A DNA stretch of 64,000 nt from Geobacillus thermodenitrificans subsp. thermodenitrificans DSM 465. GTDB lineage: Bacteria; Bacillota; Bacilli; Bacillales; Anoxybacillaceae. Below are positions 50,506 through 61,470 of this stretch, piece by piece; position 1 is the stretch's first letter; each line of letters starts with the position of its first letter. The notes beneath the pieces are model-generated. The model was not told the DNA's origin and did not search any database. It saw only the letters and a list, made by a program, of their open reading frames with translations. The stretch is taken from assembly GCF_000496575.1 (NCBI RefSeq), contig NZ_AYKT01000009.1:1-64000 (forward strand), in the 5' to 3' direction. A program made the translations under genes and the position numbers.

Positions 50506-50889
50506 GAGAAAACGCGCCATCGACAACAAAATGGACAAAGACTCTTCCAAACGAAGAAACGCCTGTCCATTTCGCTCCACCTTGTGCATGTGGCTACTTA
50601 ACCAAATGATCCAAGGCGCGAAAGAACTTCGAATCATCGGATATGTAGGTGACGCTCAGCGAGACGAAAGGTCACTTTCGTCGTAGAACCGACAAGCGCT
50701 CCTGCTTCAAGCAAGACGAAATGGAAGTAGTTCACCACTTTAAGCTACTTGTCGTTCGTTATCGCCATGACCGAATTACGAATGAACGTTCTTCTTTTCA
50801 AAACCTTTTTCGTCAATCTCCTCCAACACGATAAAAATAGTTTTTTCATTCATTTTACCATTTTTTCAGAATCTTTTCTTTATATAAAT
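50506..50889. other. Non-coding region between yvoF terminator and his promoter
   Basis: 384 bases without a supported gene. It contains an AAATGGACA/TGTCCATTT inverted repeat (about 50528-50572) and a perfect hairpin GACGAAAG-GTCA-CTTTCGTC at 50663-50682. A small AAGC-GCTCCT-GCTT hairpin at about 50693-50706 repeats the tip of the stem-loop at 4930-4966. Confidence 0.5.
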
Positions 50890-50921
50890 CAAAAACCGCC
50901 CCCGTTACTCGGAAGGCGGTT
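50890..50921 (-). terminator. Terminator of the hprK-lgt-yvoD-ppaX-yvoF unit
   Basis: AACCGCC pairs with GGCGGTT, followed by TTTGATTT on the minus strand. The upstream arm lies inside the last codons of yvoF. Confidence 0.75.
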
Positions 50922-51426
50922 CATTCATCCGAACGATGCGCATCGGGCAGCCGGCAACCATCGCCCCGGGTGGGACGTCTTTATGGACGACAGTGCCCGC
51001 GGCGACGACGGCGCGGTCGCCGATGACGACACCAGGCAAAATGGTGGAGTTGGCGCCAATCATCACCTCATCGCCGATCACGACATCGCCAAGGCGGTAT
51101 TCGTCCACCAAATATTCGTGGGCGAGAATCGTCGTGTTGTAGCCGATGACACAATTGCGGCCGATACGGATGTTTTCCGGAAACAAAATATCTGGCATAA
51201 CCATAAAGGCAAGCGCCGTTTGTTCGCCAATCTTCATGCCAAGAAACGTGCGGTACAGCCAGTTTTTCAGCGGCAAAAACGGCGTGTAGCGCCCAATTTG
51301 GATAATGATGACGTTTTTCAGCACTTTCCAAAACGATACGGTGCGGTACAATTGCCAGAGTGAGTTCGCCCCTTGCACGGGGTATTTCGTCGTTCGTCTC
51401 ACTGGGAGGACGGTTCCTCCTTTCAT
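50905..51426 (-). CDS. yvoF: Left-handed beta-helix acyltransferase (YvoF type)
   Basis: This acetyltransferase-like protein of 173 residues has hexapeptide repeats from about 85 to 160 ([48 protein letters not shown]) and a membrane-associated hydrophobic N-terminal part ([14 protein letters not shown]). The closing AGCPMRIV fits CoA-dependent O-acetyltransferases. Acceptor unknown. It overlaps ppaX by 4 bases, as in B. subtilis. Confidence 0.9.
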   Translation of the reverse strand: MKGGTVLPVRRTTKYPVQGANSLWQLYRTVSFWKVLKNVIIIQIGRYTPFLPLKNWLYRTFLGMKIGEQTALAFMVMPDILFPENIRIGRNCVIGYNTTILAHEYLVDEYRLGDVVIGDEVMIGANSTILPGVVIGDRAVVAAGTVVHKDVPPGAMVAGCPMRIVRMNEPPSE

Positions 51427-52067
51427 TCGTTCATGCCGACAATGGCCAACAAATCGCTCATTTTTTCCAGCATAAAGTCCGGTTCATATTGTTCCAAATA
51501 CTTGCGCCCTTTAATCGACCACGCCACGCCGGCTGTTTTTACACCGGCGTTTTTGCCGGCTAAGATGTCGTGGTAGTTGTCGCCGACCATGAGCGCTTCG
51601 TTCGGTGTCGACCGAAGCACATCAAGCGCTTTATAAATTGGTTCCGGATCCGGTTTTGGACGACTAACGTCATCGAGACCGATGACGCACGAGAAAAACG
51701 GCTCTAAACGCGTTTTCCGCAAGCCCATGAGCGCTGTGTCATGAATTTTCGTCGTCACCACGCCAAGGCGGAAGCCATGGCGGTGAAGCGTTTCGATCGT
51801 CTCATACACCGTGTCAAACTCGCGAATCAACTCATCATGACGGGCATGGTTAAACGTGCGGTAAGTCTTGACCATTTCTTCCATCCGTTCTGGATCGAGT
51901 GATCCGAACGTCTCATACAACGACGGGCCGATGAACGGCAGGACGTCCTCACGCCCATAGCGGCCCGGATAGTACCTCTCGAGCGTATGCAAAAACGACT
52001 GGATGATCAGCTCATTTGTATCAATCAACGTTCCGTCAAGGTCAAATAAAATGGTACGAATCGTCAT
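51423..52067 (-). CDS. ppaX: Pyrophosphatase PpaX
   Basis: This HAD-superfamily pyrophosphatase of 214 residues removes the pyrophosphate that HprK releases while dephosphorylating Ser-P HPr. The start at 52067 has AAAGGAAG upstream and overlaps the yvoD stop (ATGA). HAD motifs are [13 protein letters not shown] (motif I), VVTTKIHD (II), KPDPEPIY (III) and [12 protein letters not shown] (IV). Confidence 0.96.
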   Translation of the reverse strand: MTIRTILFDLDGTLIDTNELIIQSFLHTLERYYPGRYGREDVLPFIGPSLYETFGSLDPERMEEMVKTYRTFNHARHDELIREFDTVYETIETLHRHGFRLGVVTTKIHDTALMGLRKTRLEPFFSCVIGLDDVSRPKPDPEPIYKALDVLRSTPNEALMVGDNYHDILAGKNAGVKTAGVAWSIKGRKYLEQYEPDFMLEKMSDLLAIVGMNE

Positions 52068-53002
52068 GAAGCGGCTTCCTTTCTTTTCGGTTGTTCCAGG
52101 CGGCGCCAAATGAACGCCACCGCCATCGTCAGCAATACGGCCGTCACTAGGCGGATCACAAGCAGCGGCCATACCGGAATGCCAAGCGGAACGAAAATGA
52201 GTGTGTCCTCCACAACCGCATGGCACGAGACGAGAAAAATGAACGCCAACGTTAAGTCACGCTTGGAGACGCCGTCTTCTTTCGCCGCTTGAATCATGAC
52301 GCCGGCGCCATAAGCAAGGCCGAACACAAACCCGGCCGCCAGCGTCAGCGACGTGTTCGGGCTCATGCCGAGCGCCTTCGTCGCCGGTGACATCCATCGC
52401 GAAAATGTCTCAATCCAATGGCGTTCTTTCAACACTTGAATGACCGTCATCAGCGGAATGACGATCACGACCAACTGCACGATGCCAGTAGCCGCTTTCT
52501 TCAACGCCACCAAGGCGATCGCTCCCCAGCCGACAGGCGGCGCGTCTTCCTGCGGCATAAAGCCGTATTGGGCGATTTCCTGGCCTCCATCCCATAAATG
52601 GGCGATCAGCAATGCGGACACAATGGCGAGTCCGACGCGCACGATGACCATGAGCGTCACGCTCATTCCCGTACGCGAGGCAACCGATGATTCGACGATC
52701 AAGTTATGGCAAAAAGAAAGCATGATCGCCAAAATCAACACTTCCTTCACCGTAAACTCGATCGTCAACATCGCCCCGATCGCCGCGTATAGCCCAAGCA
52801 AATTGCCGAGCACAAGCGGCACGGCCGCATCGCCGGATAAACCGAGCCATTTCATGAACGGAGCAACAAAGTCAATGAGCCATGAAAAAAGCGGCGTCGG
52901 CTGCAATAATGCCAAAAGGAGCGTCACCGGAAAAATGATTTTCCCGAGCGCCCACGACGTCTTCAGCCCGGCGAGCACGCCGCGCTGCAACGTTCCGATC
53001 AT
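52064..53002 (-). CDS. yvoD: Nucleoside recognition (Gate) domain membrane protein YvoD
   Basis: This integral membrane protein of 312 residues has roughly eight hydrophobic segments and two Gate-type halves. GAGGAGAAC precedes the ATG at 53002. Relatives are SpoIIM/nucleoside-gate proteins of unknown cargo. It lies between lgt and ppaX in the conserved hprK operon. Confidence 0.88.
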   Translation of the reverse strand: MIGTLQRGVLAGLKTSWALGKIIFPVTLLLALLQPTPLFSWLIDFVAPFMKWLGLSGDAAVPLVLGNLLGLYAAIGAMLTIEFTVKEVLILAIMLSFCHNLIVESSVASRTGMSVTLMVIVRVGLAIVSALLIAHLWDGGQEIAQYGFMPQEDAPPVGWGAIALVALKKAATGIVQLVVIVIPLMTVIQVLKERHWIETFSRWMSPATKALGMSPNTSLTLAAGFVFGLAYGAGVMIQAAKEDGVSKRDLTLAFIFLVSCHAVVEDTLIFVPLGIPVWPLLVIRLVTAVLLTMAVAFIWRRLEQPKRKEAAS

Positions 53003-53057
53003 GTTCTCCTCTCTCCTTTGCTTGTCTTCCATATGTAAGAGGCGACCTATGGCGCCA

Positions 53058-53870
53058 CTAGTCCATATACCGTTCTCTTGCCCATCCTTTTGCCCGACGC
53101 ACCATCCACAAGACGAGCGCAATAATAATAAGGGTAATCGACATCACTTGCGCCATGCGCAAATGTTCAGCGAGCATTAAGCTATCGGTGCGCATCCCTT
53201 CAATCCAAAAGCGCCCGAGCGAATACCAAATCACATACGACAAAAACAGCTCGCCGCGCCGCAAATTGACGCGCCGCAGCCAAAGAAGCAAGCAAAAGCC
53301 GACAAGATTCCAAAGCGATTCGTACAAAAAGGTCGGGTGCCAATATTGGCCATTAATATACATTTGGTTGATGATCCAATCCGGCAAATACAAATTTTCC
53401 AGAAATTCGCGTGACACCGGCCCGCCGTGCGCCTCTTGGTTCATAAAATTGCCCCAGCGTCCAATCGCCTGTCCTAAAATGATGCTTGGGGCAGCAATAT
53501 CAGCCAACTTCCAAAACGGCAGCCCACGCACCTGGGCAAACACCGCTCCTGTCGCCACCACGCCGATTAATCCCCCGTGAATCGCAAGGCCACCTTGCCA
53601 AATTTTCGGGATCTCGGCCAAATGCTTGGAATAATAGTCCCATTCAAACAGTACGTAGTACGCCCGGGCGCAGACAATGGCAATCGGCACGGCAAACAGC
53701 ACCAAATCGACAAATGTCTCTTTCGGCAAGCCGCGCCGCACCGATTCACGCGTCGCCAGCCATAAACCAATCAACACGCCCGTGCCGATAATGACGCCAT
53801 ACCAGTAAATTGTAATCGGACCGAGCTGCAAAAACACACGGTCCAGCGGCTCGATTGCCGGTTCCATCAT
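53058..53870 (-). CDS. lgt: Prolipoprotein diacylglyceryl transferase
   Basis: This membrane enzyme attaches diacylglycerol to lipobox cysteines, for example on the binding protein at 3713-4882. It has 270 residues with about seven membrane helices. The family signature [15 protein letters not shown] is intact, with HGG-type region [16 protein letters not shown] lies 5 bases before the first of two ATG codons (53870 and 53867). Confidence 0.97.
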   Translation of the reverse strand: MMEPAIEPLDRVFLQLGPITIYWYGVIIGTGVLIGLWLATRESVRRGLPKETFVDLVLFAVPIAIVCARAYYVLFEWDYYSKHLAEIPKIWQGGLAIHGGLIGVVATGAVFAQVRGLPFWKLADIAAPSIILGQAIGRWGNFMNQEAHGGPVSREFLENLYLPDWIINQMYINGQYWHPTFLYESLWNLVGFCLLLWLRRVNLRRGELFLSYVIWYSLGRFWIEGMRTDSLMLAEHLRMAQVMSITLIIIALVLWMVRRAKGWARERYMD

Positions 53871-54036
53871 GAACACCTCCTTTGCGATGACGGATGGCCG
53901 CTCCCCCCTGTCCATTTGCTCATCATCGTCATATCTCCGTGGCCATCCTTATCGGAATTTCCTTGTTCATCCTAGAGAGGAATAAGGCATAAAGAAGCAT
54001 AGTTTTCATTGAGAAACTTTGATTTTTTGAATTCTC
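53871..54036. other. Gap between hprK terminator and lgt
   Basis: 166 bases without a gene. The region leads from the stem-loop at 54037 to lgt; I see no firm promoter. Confidence 0.4.
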
Positions 54037-54068
54037 AAAAATCACTGGTGACAGAAAGCAGTGATTTT
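54037..54068 (-). terminator. Terminator-like hairpin after hprK
   Basis: AAAATCACTG pairs with CAGTGATTTT, followed by TGAG with five T in the arm end. It lies 110 bases after the hprK stop and could partly separate hprK from lgt. Confidence 0.65.
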
Positions 54069-54179
54069 CTCCAGCTTCCTAGATGATGATTTCACGCAGA
54101 ATCCCCCTGCATGAACACCCTGTTTCTTTCTTCCCTAAAAACGAGCGATAGAAGAAACATCACTGTTTTTTACCGGTTT

Positions 54180-55109
54180 TCAGTCACGTTCCCCTTCTTC
54201 AATGGCATCGCTCAGTCGTGCCGAAAATTCCTCAGCCGCGTTAACGCCCATCCGCTTCAACCGGAAGTTCATCGCTGCCACTTCAACAATGACGGCCAAG
54301 TTGCGCCCTGGGCGTACCGGAATCGTTAATCTCGGCAATTCGATATCTAAAATTTTCATCTTTTCTTCTTCCAAACCAAGACGATCGTATTGCTTCTCCG
54401 GATCCCATAGCTCTAAATCGATGACTAAGGAAATGCGCTTATGCGGCAGCACCGCCCCAGCACCGAACAAGGTCATCATATTAATAATGCCAAGTCCGCG
54501 AATCTCGAGCAAATGCTCAATCAGCTCCGGTGCGCTGCCGATCAATGTATCTTCATCCTCCTGGCGGATTTCGACACAGTCATCGGCGACCAACCGATGG
54601 CCGCGCTTCACAAGCTCAAGCGCCGTTTCACTTTTACCGACCCCGCTTTTGCCTGTAATCAATACGCCAACGCCGTACACATCGACGAGTACGCCGTGCA
54701 CCGCTGTTGTTGGGGCCAGCTTGCTTTCCAAATAGTTGGTCAATCGGCTAGAGAGCCGGGTCGTTTTCATAGTCGAACGCATCACCGGCACCGACTGGCG
54801 CTCGGACGCTTCGATCAGCTCCGGCGGCACGTCTAAGCCACGCGAGACGATAATTCCGGGCGTAATATCGGTACAAAGCCGCTGCATCCGCGCCCGCTTT
54901 TCTTCCGGGGTCAACGTTTCGTAAAACGACAGCTCCGTTCGGCCAAGCAGCTGCAGACGCTCTGCCGGATAGTAGGCAAAATAACCCGCCATCTCGATCC
55001 CTGGCCGCGACAGGTCGCTTGTCGTAATCGGGCGGTAAATGCCTTCGGCGCCGCTGACAAGCTCAAGCTGGAACTGTTCAATGATGTCTTTTGTCCGCAC
55101 TTTTGGCAT
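54180..55109 (-). CDS. hprK: HPr kinase/phosphorylase
   Basis: This bifunctional enzyme phosphorylates HPr and Crh on Ser46 with ATP and removes the group with phosphate. It has 309 residues from the ATG at 55109 (GAGAAAGG upstream). Walker [10 protein letters not shown] and the HprK signature [19 protein letters not shown] are visible; VADDCVEI carries the metal Asp. Together with Crh, PpaX and cre-like sites in this window it completes the carbon-control switch. Confidence 0.97.
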   Translation of the reverse strand: MPKVRTKDIIEQFQLELVSGAEGIYRPITTSDLSRPGIEMAGYFAYYPAERLQLLGRTELSFYETLTPEEKRARMQRLCTDITPGIIVSRGLDVPPELIEASERQSVPVMRSTMKTTRLSSRLTNYLESKLAPTTAVHGVLVDVYGVGVLITGKSGVGKSETALELVKRGHRLVADDCVEIRQEDEDTLIGSAPELIEHLLEIRGLGIINMMTLFGAGAVLPHKRISLVIDLELWDPEKQYDRLGLEEEKMKILDIELPRLTIPVRPGRNLAVIVEVAAMNFRLKRMGVNAAEEFSARLSDAIEEGERD

Positions 55110-55219
55110 AATCAGCCTTTCTCCCCTTTCTTCATCTTTTTCCATTGTAGCACGTTTTGTTTCGCCGTTGAATGGAAAACATCGGGGAAACAAAATGGAG
55201 ACGGTTCATCCCGTCTCCG

Positions 55220-55585
55220 TTACGACCGTTTGCGAAGCGGCTCAACAATCGCTTTTTGCACAAGCAGATGGAAAAACGACAAGACGATCGAGGCGAGCAG
55301 CGCCGTGCCGAACCCTCCAATTTGAAACGCATCGCCCATCAGCGCTGCCGTCATCATCAGCGTGATAGCGTTGATGACAAACAAAAACAACCCGAGCGTC
55401 AACACCGTCACGGGCAGCGTCAATAAAATGAGCACCGGGCGGACAACGACATTTAACACCGCTAAAATCAAACTCGCCAAAAACGCGGCGCCAATGCCGC
55501 TGAAATGAATATCGGCAAAATAGCCATCAATCGCCATGAGCAAAACGGTATTAATAAAAACTCCAATCAACCAATTCAGCATCAC
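55220..55585 (-). CDS. yvlD: Phage holin family/YvlD-type membrane protein
   Basis: This protein of 121 residues has four hydrophobic segments (about 3-20, 28-48, 52-80 and 88-112). It belongs to the holin-4/DUF360-like family, whose B. subtilis member yvlD also precedes hprK. A role in envelope stress is proposed there; function here is unknown. It ends 110 bases before hprK. Confidence 0.87.
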   Translation of the reverse strand: MMLNWLIGVFINTVLLMAIDGYFADIHFSGIGAAFLASLILAVLNVVVRPVLILLTLPVTVLTLGLFLFVINAITLMMTAALMGDAFQIGGFGTALLASIVLSFFHLLVQKAIVEPLRKRS

Positions 55586-55751
55586 ATCACCATCTTTGCT
55601 CTAAAATCGGTTGCCGAACGTTCTCCCTGCATGAGCAGATGCCTTTTTCTATTATAGTGCCATAAAACAAGGCAAACATTGCACATGCCGGCCGAAACAA
55701 TGCACTCCGTCGACCCGCTTACGCAAAATGTAGGTCAGTTCTATCTCACTT

Positions 55752-56099
55752 TTATTTTAACACCTGAATCCCTTTAATGATATTCCAAATCAACACAACA
55801 AGGTTCAAAGCTCCAGCGACGAGGAAACCGAGCCAAATAAGGCCGCCGCCAAACAAGAACGCTTCCTCTCCCTGTTGACCGAACAAAAAAGGAACAAAGG
55901 CGAACGCAATAAACACAACAATGGTAATCGCCGGAATTAAGTGAGAAAAAAGCGACCGTTTCGCATGGTGTTTCACACCTGGATCTTCCACAACAAAATA
56001 CACAACGATCGGCAAAATGAATGGCGCAAAAAAGATGCTGAAATAACAAAGGGAAGATATAACTTTATTGGTGGACAATTCGATAACTCCTTTCTCCAT
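55752..56099 (-). CDS. DUF4870-type small membrane protein
   Basis: This protein of 115 residues has three hydrophobic segments (about 15-40, 53-75 and 82-110) and VKHHAKRSLFSHL between the first two, typical of DUF4870. Two starts are credible: ATG at 56099 with AAGGTG upstream, or TTG at 56078 with AAAGGAG upstream. Function unknown. Confidence 0.8.
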   Translation of the reverse strand: MEKGVIELSTNKVISSLCYFSIFFAPFILPIVVYFVVEDPGVKHHAKRSLFSHLIPAITIVVFIAFAFVPFLFGQQGEEAFLFGGGLIWLGFLVAGALNLVVLIWNIIKGIQVLK

Positions 56100-56185
56100 T
56101 TCTTCACCTTTTATATACGACGATCATCGTCAAAAGTTTCCCTCTGACCGTAAAAAGATAGCGCCCATCACTCTCCCCAAACGAT

Positions 56186-56220
56186 AGAAAAAGCGGCAAA
56201 GCACTACGCCTTTGCCGCTT
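56186..56220 (-). terminator. Terminator of uvrBA
   Basis: AAGCGGCAAAG pairs perfectly with CTTTGCCGCTT, followed by TTTC. The upstream arm covers the last uvrA codons. Confidence 0.85.
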
Positions 56221-59071
56221 CATATCGCGCTTGCATGCGCGCCCGGTCACGTTCCAAAATGGGTTTTAAGTAGCGGCCAGTGTGCGATGCCTCGACCTCC
56301 GCCACTTGTTCCGGCGTGCCGGCGGCAACAATTTGCCCACCGCGGCTGCCGCCTTCTGGACCTAAGTCAATAATATAGTCAGCCGTTTTTATGACGTCTA
56401 AGTTATGCTCGATGACAAGCACCGTATCGCCGTTCTCCACCAACCGATGAAGTACATTCAGCAATCGGGCGATGTCATCGACGTGCAGACCGGTCGTCGG
56501 CTCATCTAAAATGTAGAGCGTCCGGCCGTTCGAGCGACGATGCAACTCCGCAGCGAGCTTGACGCGCTGCGCCTCGCCGCCCGAAAGCGTTGTTGCTGGC
56601 TGGCCGAGCTTCATATAGCCAAGGCCGACATCGTACAGCGTCTCAAGCTTGCGTTTAATTTTCGGGATCGGAGCAAAAAAGTCAAGCGCATCTTCGACTG
56701 TCATGTCAAGCACTTCTGCGATGTTTTTCCCTTTATACGTCACCTCAAGCGTCTCACGGCTGTACCGTTTACCGTGGCACACTTCACACGGGACATACAC
56801 GTCCGGCAAAAAGTGCATTTCGATTTTAATGATCCCATCACCATGGCACGCCTCGCAGCGCCCGCCTTTGACGTTAAAGCTGAAACGTCCTTTTTTATAG
56901 CCGCGCACCTTCGCCTCGTTCGTCGAAGCAAACACCTCGCGAATGTCATCAAACACACCGGTGTATGTCGCCGGGTTGGATCGCGGCGTGCGGCCGATCG
57001 GCGACTGGTCGATGTCAATCACTTTATCGAGGTGCTCGAGCCCACGAATGTCGCGGTGTTCCCCCGGTTTTGCTTTCGCTCGGTGCAGTTTTTGCGCTAG
57101 CGCCTTATAGAGCACCTCGTTTACGAGCGTGCTTTTTCCTGAACCCGATACCCCGGTGACGGCAATAAACGTGCCGAGTGGGATTTTTACAGTGACGTTT
57201 TTCAAGTTATGCTCGCGTGCGCCGACCACCTCCAGCCAGCGGCCGTCCGGCTGGCGCCGCTGGGCTGGAATCGGGATGAATTTTTTCCCGGATAAATATT
57301 GGCCAGTGAGCGAGTTCGGATCGTTCATCACTTCCTCTGGCGTGCCGGCAGCGACGACTTCACCGCCATGAATGCCCGCTCCGGGGCCGATGTCAATCAA
57401 ATAATCAGCCGCGAGCATCGTATCTTCATCATGTTCCACGACAATGAGGGTGTTGCCAAGATCGCGCATGCTTTTTAACGTCGCGATTAGCCGATCGTTG
57501 TCGCGTTGGTGAAGCCCGATGGACGGCTCATCAAGCACATACAAAACGCCCGTCAACCGCGAGCCGATTTGTGTCGCCAATCGAATGCGCTGCGCTTCAC
57601 CGCCCGAGAGCGTTCCGGCTGAGCGGCTGAGCGTTAAATAGTCGAGACCGACGTTTTTCAAGAAGCCGAGCCGTTCGCGAATTTCACGCAAAATGAGACG
57701 GGCGATTTGCGCTTCTTTTTCCGTCAGCTCAAGCCCTTCAAAAAAGGCAAGCGCCTCCGTCACCGACATGGCGGTCACTTCACCGATATGTTTACCACCG
57801 ACCAGAACGGCCAAGCTCTCTTTTTTCAGCCGGTAGCCTTTACATGTCGGGCACGGCTGTTCGGTCATGTATTTTTCCATTTGTTCGCGAACATAATCGG
57901 AGCTCGTCTCCCGATAGCGACGTTCAATATTCGAAATGACGCCTTCAAACTGGATGTACTGTTCTCGCACCTTGCCAAAATCAGTTGTATAGCGGAAATA
58001 AATCGGCTCCTCGCCGCTGCCGTATAAAATTTTGTCAAGCTGCTCTTTCGGCAAATCTTTCACTGGCACATCCATCGGAATGCCGTAATGGCGGCACACC
58101 GCCTCGAGCAGCTGCGGGTAATATTGCGAGCTTTGCGGCTCCCATGGCGCAATAGCATGCTCTTTTAGCGTCAATTTGTCGTTCGGAATGACGAGATCGA
58201 GATCGACTTCGAGCTTTGCCCCGAGCCCGTCGCAGTCCGGACAAGCGCCGTACGGGCTGTTGAACGAAAAGAGGCGCGGCTCAAGCTCCCCAATGGAAAA
58301 GCCGCAATACGGGCAGGCGTGCTTTTCGCTAAACAACAGCTCCTCCTCGCCGATCACATCAACGACTACTTTGCCATCCGCCAGTTTTAATGCCGTCTCA
58401 AGCGAATCGGCGAGCCTTGCGGCAACACCGTCTTTGATCACGATCCGGTCGACGATGACATCAATCGAATGTTTTTTATTTTTTTCAAGCTCAATGTCTT
58501 CCGTCAACTCGCGCATCTCACCGTCAATGCGGACGCGTACATACCCTTGCTTGCGGATGTCATCAAGCACTTTCGCATGCGTCCCTTTTCTTCCCGAGAC
58601 GATCGGGGCAAAAATTTGCATTTTCGTCCGTTCCGGGTAAGAGAGCAGGCGGTCGACCATTTGCTCGATCGTCTGTGAGGCAATTTCAATGCCGTGCGTC
58701 GGGCAGACCGGACGGCCGATGCGGGCAAACAGTAGCCGCAAATAATCGTAAATTTCCGTCACCGTACCGACCGTTGAGCGCGGGTTGCGGCTCGTCGTCT
58801 TTTGGTCGATCGAAATGGCCGGCGACAACCCTTCAATCGCATCGACATCCGGCTTGTCCATCTGCCCTAAAAATTGGCGGGCATACGCCGATAGCGACTC
58901 GACGTAGCGCCGCTGCCCTTCAGCATAAATCGTATCAAACGCCAACGACGACTTTCCCGACCCGGACAGCCCGGTCAACACAACAAGCTGTCCGCGCGGA
59001 ATTTCAACGTCAATGTTTTTTAAATTATGGGCGCGAGCCCCTTTCACGATAATTTTATCGGTTCCGTTCAC
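56204..59071 (-). CDS. uvrA: Excinuclease ABC subunit A
   Basis: This damage-sensing ATPase of nucleotide excision repair has 955 residues and two ABC modules. Walker A motifs are GLSGSGKSS (about 31-39) and GVSGSGKST (about 640-648). Zinc modules appear as CPYCGF...CPDCDG and CEACHGDG...CEVCHG; signatures are LSGGEAQR, twice. GTG start at 59071. It follows uvrB by 7 bases. Confidence 0.97.
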   Translation of the reverse strand: MNGTDKIIVKGARAHNLKNIDVEIPRGQLVVLTGLSGSGKSSLAFDTIYAEGQRRYVESLSAYARQFLGQMDKPDVDAIEGLSPAISIDQKTTSRNPRSTVGTVTEIYDYLRLLFARIGRPVCPTHGIEIASQTIEQMVDRLLSYPERTKMQIFAPIVSGRKGTHAKVLDDIRKQGYVRVRIDGEMRELTEDIELEKNKKHSIDVIVDRIVIKDGVAARLADSLETALKLADGKVVVDVIGEEELLFSEKHACPYCGFSIGELEPRLFSFNSPYGACPDCDGLGAKLEVDLDLVIPNDKLTLKEHAIAPWEPQSSQYYPQLLEAVCRHYGIPMDVPVKDLPKEQLDKILYGSGEEPIYFRYTTDFGKVREQYIQFEGVISNIERRYRETSSDYVREQMEKYMTEQPCPTCKGYRLKKESLAVLVGGKHIGEVTAMSVTEALAFFEGLELTEKEAQIARLILREIRERLGFLKNVGLDYLTLSRSAGTLSGGEAQRIRLATQIGSRLTGVLYVLDEPSIGLHQRDNDRLIATLKSMRDLGNTLIVVEHDEDTMLAADYLIDIGPGAGIHGGEVVAAGTPEEVMNDPNSLTGQYLSGKKFIPIPAQRRQPDGRWLEVVGAREHNLKNVTVKIPLGTFIAVTGVSGSGKSTLVNEVLYKALAQKLHRAKAKPGEHRDIRGLEHLDKVIDIDQSPIGRTPRSNPATYTGVFDDIREVFASTNEAKVRGYKKGRFSFNVKGGRCEACHGDGIIKIEMHFLPDVYVPCEVCHGKRYSRETLEVTYKGKNIAEVLDMTVEDALDFFAPIPKIKRKLETLYDVGLGYMKLGQPATTLSGGEAQRVKLAAELHRRSNGRTLYILDEPTTGLHVDDIARLLNVLHRLVENGDTVLVIEHNLDVIKTADYIIDLGPEGGSRGGQIVAAGTPEQVAEVEASHTGRYLKPILERDRARMQARYEAAKA

Positions 59072-59078
59072 CGAGTCA

Positions 59079-61058
59079 TCATCCTTCCGCTTTCAACTCG
59101 AAAATGACATCACGCAGCTGGGCGGCTCGCTCGAAGTCGAGCGCTTTTGCCGCTTCTTTCATCTCCGCTTCCAGCTGGCGGATGAGCTCTTCCCGTTCTT
59201 GTTTTGTCATGTTGGCAGCCGTCGGCTTGGCCTCGTACGTTTCCGTCTCCTCCGCCGCATAGGTCGCGCGGATGACGTCGCGAATATCCTTTTGGATCGT
59301 GCGCGGCACGATGCCGTGTTTCTTGTTGTATTCTTCCTGAATCGTCCGACGCCGCTTCGTCTCTTGAATGGCGATTTCCATTGATTTGGTGATCGTATCG
59401 GCGTACATGATCACGTGGCCGTTCGCGTTGCGCGCCGCCCGGCCGATCGTCTGAATGAGCGAGCGCTCCGAGCGCAAAAATCCTTCTTTGTCGGCGTCCA
59501 AAATGGCAACGAGCGACACTTCCGGAATATCGAGCCCTTCCCGAAGCAAGTTGATGCCGACTAGCACATCATATTTGCCAAGCCGCAAATCGCGAATAAT
59601 TTCTATGCGCTCAAGCGTTTTAATTTCCGAATGCAAATAGGCGACTTTAAAGCCCGCTTCTTTCAAGTAATCCGTTAAATCTTCCGCCATTTTTTTCGTC
59701 AGCGTCGTCACCAATGTCCGTTCGTTCCGTTCAACGCGCTCGTGAATTTCGCTGATCAAATCATCAATTTGCCCGGCGATCGGGCGAACGTCAATCGTCG
59801 GATCAAGAAGACCCGTCGGGCGGATGATTTGTTCGACGACACCCGGGCTATGTTCGAGCTCATACGGTCCTGGCGTCGCCGAGACGTAAATAATTTGGTT
59901 AATTTTTTGTTCGAACTCGTCAAACGTGAGCGGACGGTTGTCTAGCGCCGACGGCAAGCGAAAGCCGTGATCAACCAGCACTTGCTTGCGCGCTCGGTCG
60001 CCGTTGTACATGCCGCGCAGCTGCGGCAACGTGACGTGTGACTCATCGATGATAATCAAAAAATCATCCGGAAAATAATCGAGCAGCGTGTACGGCGTTG
60101 AGCCCGGCGGCCGAAGCGCCAAATGGCGCGAGTAGTTTTCGATTCCAGAACAAAATCCCATTTCGCGCATCATCTCAAGGTCATAGCGCGTCCGCTGCTC
60201 CAGCCGCTGCGCTTCTAACAGCTTCCCTTGTTCGCGCAGCTCAGCAAGCCGCTCCTCGAGTTCTTTTTCAATGTTGGCAATCGCGAGCTTCATTTTCTCC
60301 TCACGCGTGACAAAGTGCGACGCCGGGAAAATAGCCACATGCTCGCGCTCACCGAGCACTTCGCCAGTCAAGGCGTCGACTTCACGAATGCGGTCGATTT
60401 CGTCGCCAAAAAACTCGACACGGATGCAATGTTCATCGCGCGATGCCGGGAAAATCTCAACGACATCCCCGCGGACGCGAAACGTGCCGCGCTGAAAGTC
60501 AATATCATTGCGGTCATACTGGATATCAACCAACCGCCGCAACAACGTGTTGCGTTCAATCTCCATGCCGACGCGCAGCGAAACCACAAGCTCGCGGTAT
60601 TCTTCCGGCGACCCTAAGCCATAAATGCACGACACGCTGGCGACGATGATGACATCCCGCCGCTCAAACAAAGCCGATGTCGCCGAGTGCCGCAATTTAT
60701 CGATTTCATCATTAATTTTCGCGTCTTTTTCAATATACGTATCCGTCTGCGGCACGTACGCTTCTGGTTGGTAATAGTCGTAATAGCTGACAAAATATTC
60801 GACAGCGTTGTTCGGGAAAAACTCTTTCAACTCGCTGTACAACTGCCCGGCGAGCGTTTTGTTATGGGCGATGACAAGCGTTGGCTTGTTCACTTTGGCA
60901 ATGACGTTGGAAATCGTGAACGTTTTGCCTGTTCCCGTCGCCCCGAGCAGCGTTTGATGCTTCACTCCACGCTTTAAACCGTCAACCAACTTTTCAATCG
61001 CCTGCGGCTGATCGCCTTGTGGTTGATATGATGACACTAATTGAAAACGGTTGTCCAC
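59079..61058 (-). CDS. uvrB: Excinuclease ABC subunit B
   Basis: This helicase-like damage-verifying subunit has 659 residues. Walker A GATGTGKT (about 39-46), beta-hairpin [23 protein letters not shown] (inserted between strands), DESHVT (helicase motif II), GRAARN (motif VI) and the C-terminal UVR motif binding UvrC. GTG start at 61058 with AGGAGGAG upstream. Gene order csbA-uvrB-uvrA matches B. subtilis. Confidence 0.97.
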   Translation of the reverse strand: MDNRFQLVSSYQPQGDQPQAIEKLVDGLKRGVKHQTLLGATGTGKTFTISNVIAKVNKPTLVIAHNKTLAGQLYSELKEFFPNNAVEYFVSYYDYYQPEAYVPQTDTYIEKDAKINDEIDKLRHSATSALFERRDVIIVASVSCIYGLGSPEEYRELVVSLRVGMEIERNTLLRRLVDIQYDRNDIDFQRGTFRVRGDVVEIFPASRDEHCIRVEFFGDEIDRIREVDALTGEVLGEREHVAIFPASHFVTREEKMKLAIANIEKELEERLAELREQGKLLEAQRLEQRTRYDLEMMREMGFCSGIENYSRHLALRPPGSTPYTLLDYFPDDFLIIIDESHVTLPQLRGMYNGDRARKQVLVDHGFRLPSALDNRPLTFDEFEQKINQIIYVSATPGPYELEHSPGVVEQIIRPTGLLDPTIDVRPIAGQIDDLISEIHERVERNERTLVTTLTKKMAEDLTDYLKEAGFKVAYLHSEIKTLERIEIIRDLRLGKYDVLVGINLLREGLDIPEVSLVAILDADKEGFLRSERSLIQTIGRAARNANGHVIMYADTITKSMEIAIQETKRRRTIQEEYNKKHGIVPRTIQKDIRDVIRATYAAEETETYEAKPTAANMTKQEREELIRQLEAEMKEAAKALDFERAAQLRDVIFELKAEG

Positions 61059-61200
61059 CGTTTCTCCTCCTTCTCCGATCCGTCTCTCCTCATTGTATCA
61101 CATCCTCTTAAAGGATGCACAAAAAATGCGAACTGATATTCGTACCAAACGACGTAACGATTTCCATTGCCCGCTCCTCATTTGTCTGCTTATAGAATAG

Positions 61201-61229
61201 GAAAAAGCGGGCCTCTTTAAAGCCCGCCT
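61201..61229 (-). terminator. Terminator after csbA
   Basis: GCGGGC pairs with GCCCGC around an 9-base loop with TTTTTC on the minus strand. It separates csbA from uvrB. Confidence 0.8.
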
Positions 61230-61234
61230 GTCTG

Positions 61235-61456
61235 TCACTTTTTCAAATTGTTCAACATACGGCCGGCCAATAAGAAACCGGCGATCGTCGACGCAATATC
61301 GGCGACGATTTCATGCAGTTCATCCGTATACCCTTTGGCATACGAAGCGACAAGCAACGCGATCGTCAACAACACCGCGATGTATCGATTGTAAGTCACC
61401 CGTGTAAACAACAAGACAAGAAAGCACGGAATGATGAGTGCGGCGAGAAACCACAT
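61235..61456 (-). CDS. csbA: CsbA-type (DUF2198) small membrane protein
   Basis: This protein of 73 residues has two hydrophobic helices (about 2-20 and 25-45) with VTYNRYIAVLL between them and a third near the end. Length and place before uvrB match B. subtilis csbA, a sigma-B-controlled gene of unknown function. AAAGGAG precedes the ATG. A terminator follows at once. Confidence 0.85.
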   Translation of the reverse strand: MWFLAALIIPCFLVLLFTRVTYNRYIAVLLTIALLVASYAKGYTDELHEIVADIASTIAGFLLAGRMLNNLKK

Positions 61457-61470
61457 ATGCTCAGTCTCCT

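Noticed and set aside
50413-50640. T-box riboswitch upstream of hisZ
   Set aside because: I could not find a T-box consensus (AGGGTGGNACCGCG-like) or a terminator/antiterminator pair there.
50749-51363. 204-codon plus-strand frame opposite yvoF
   Set aside because: Most of it is antisense to the hexapeptide-repeat region, and it has no ribosome site.
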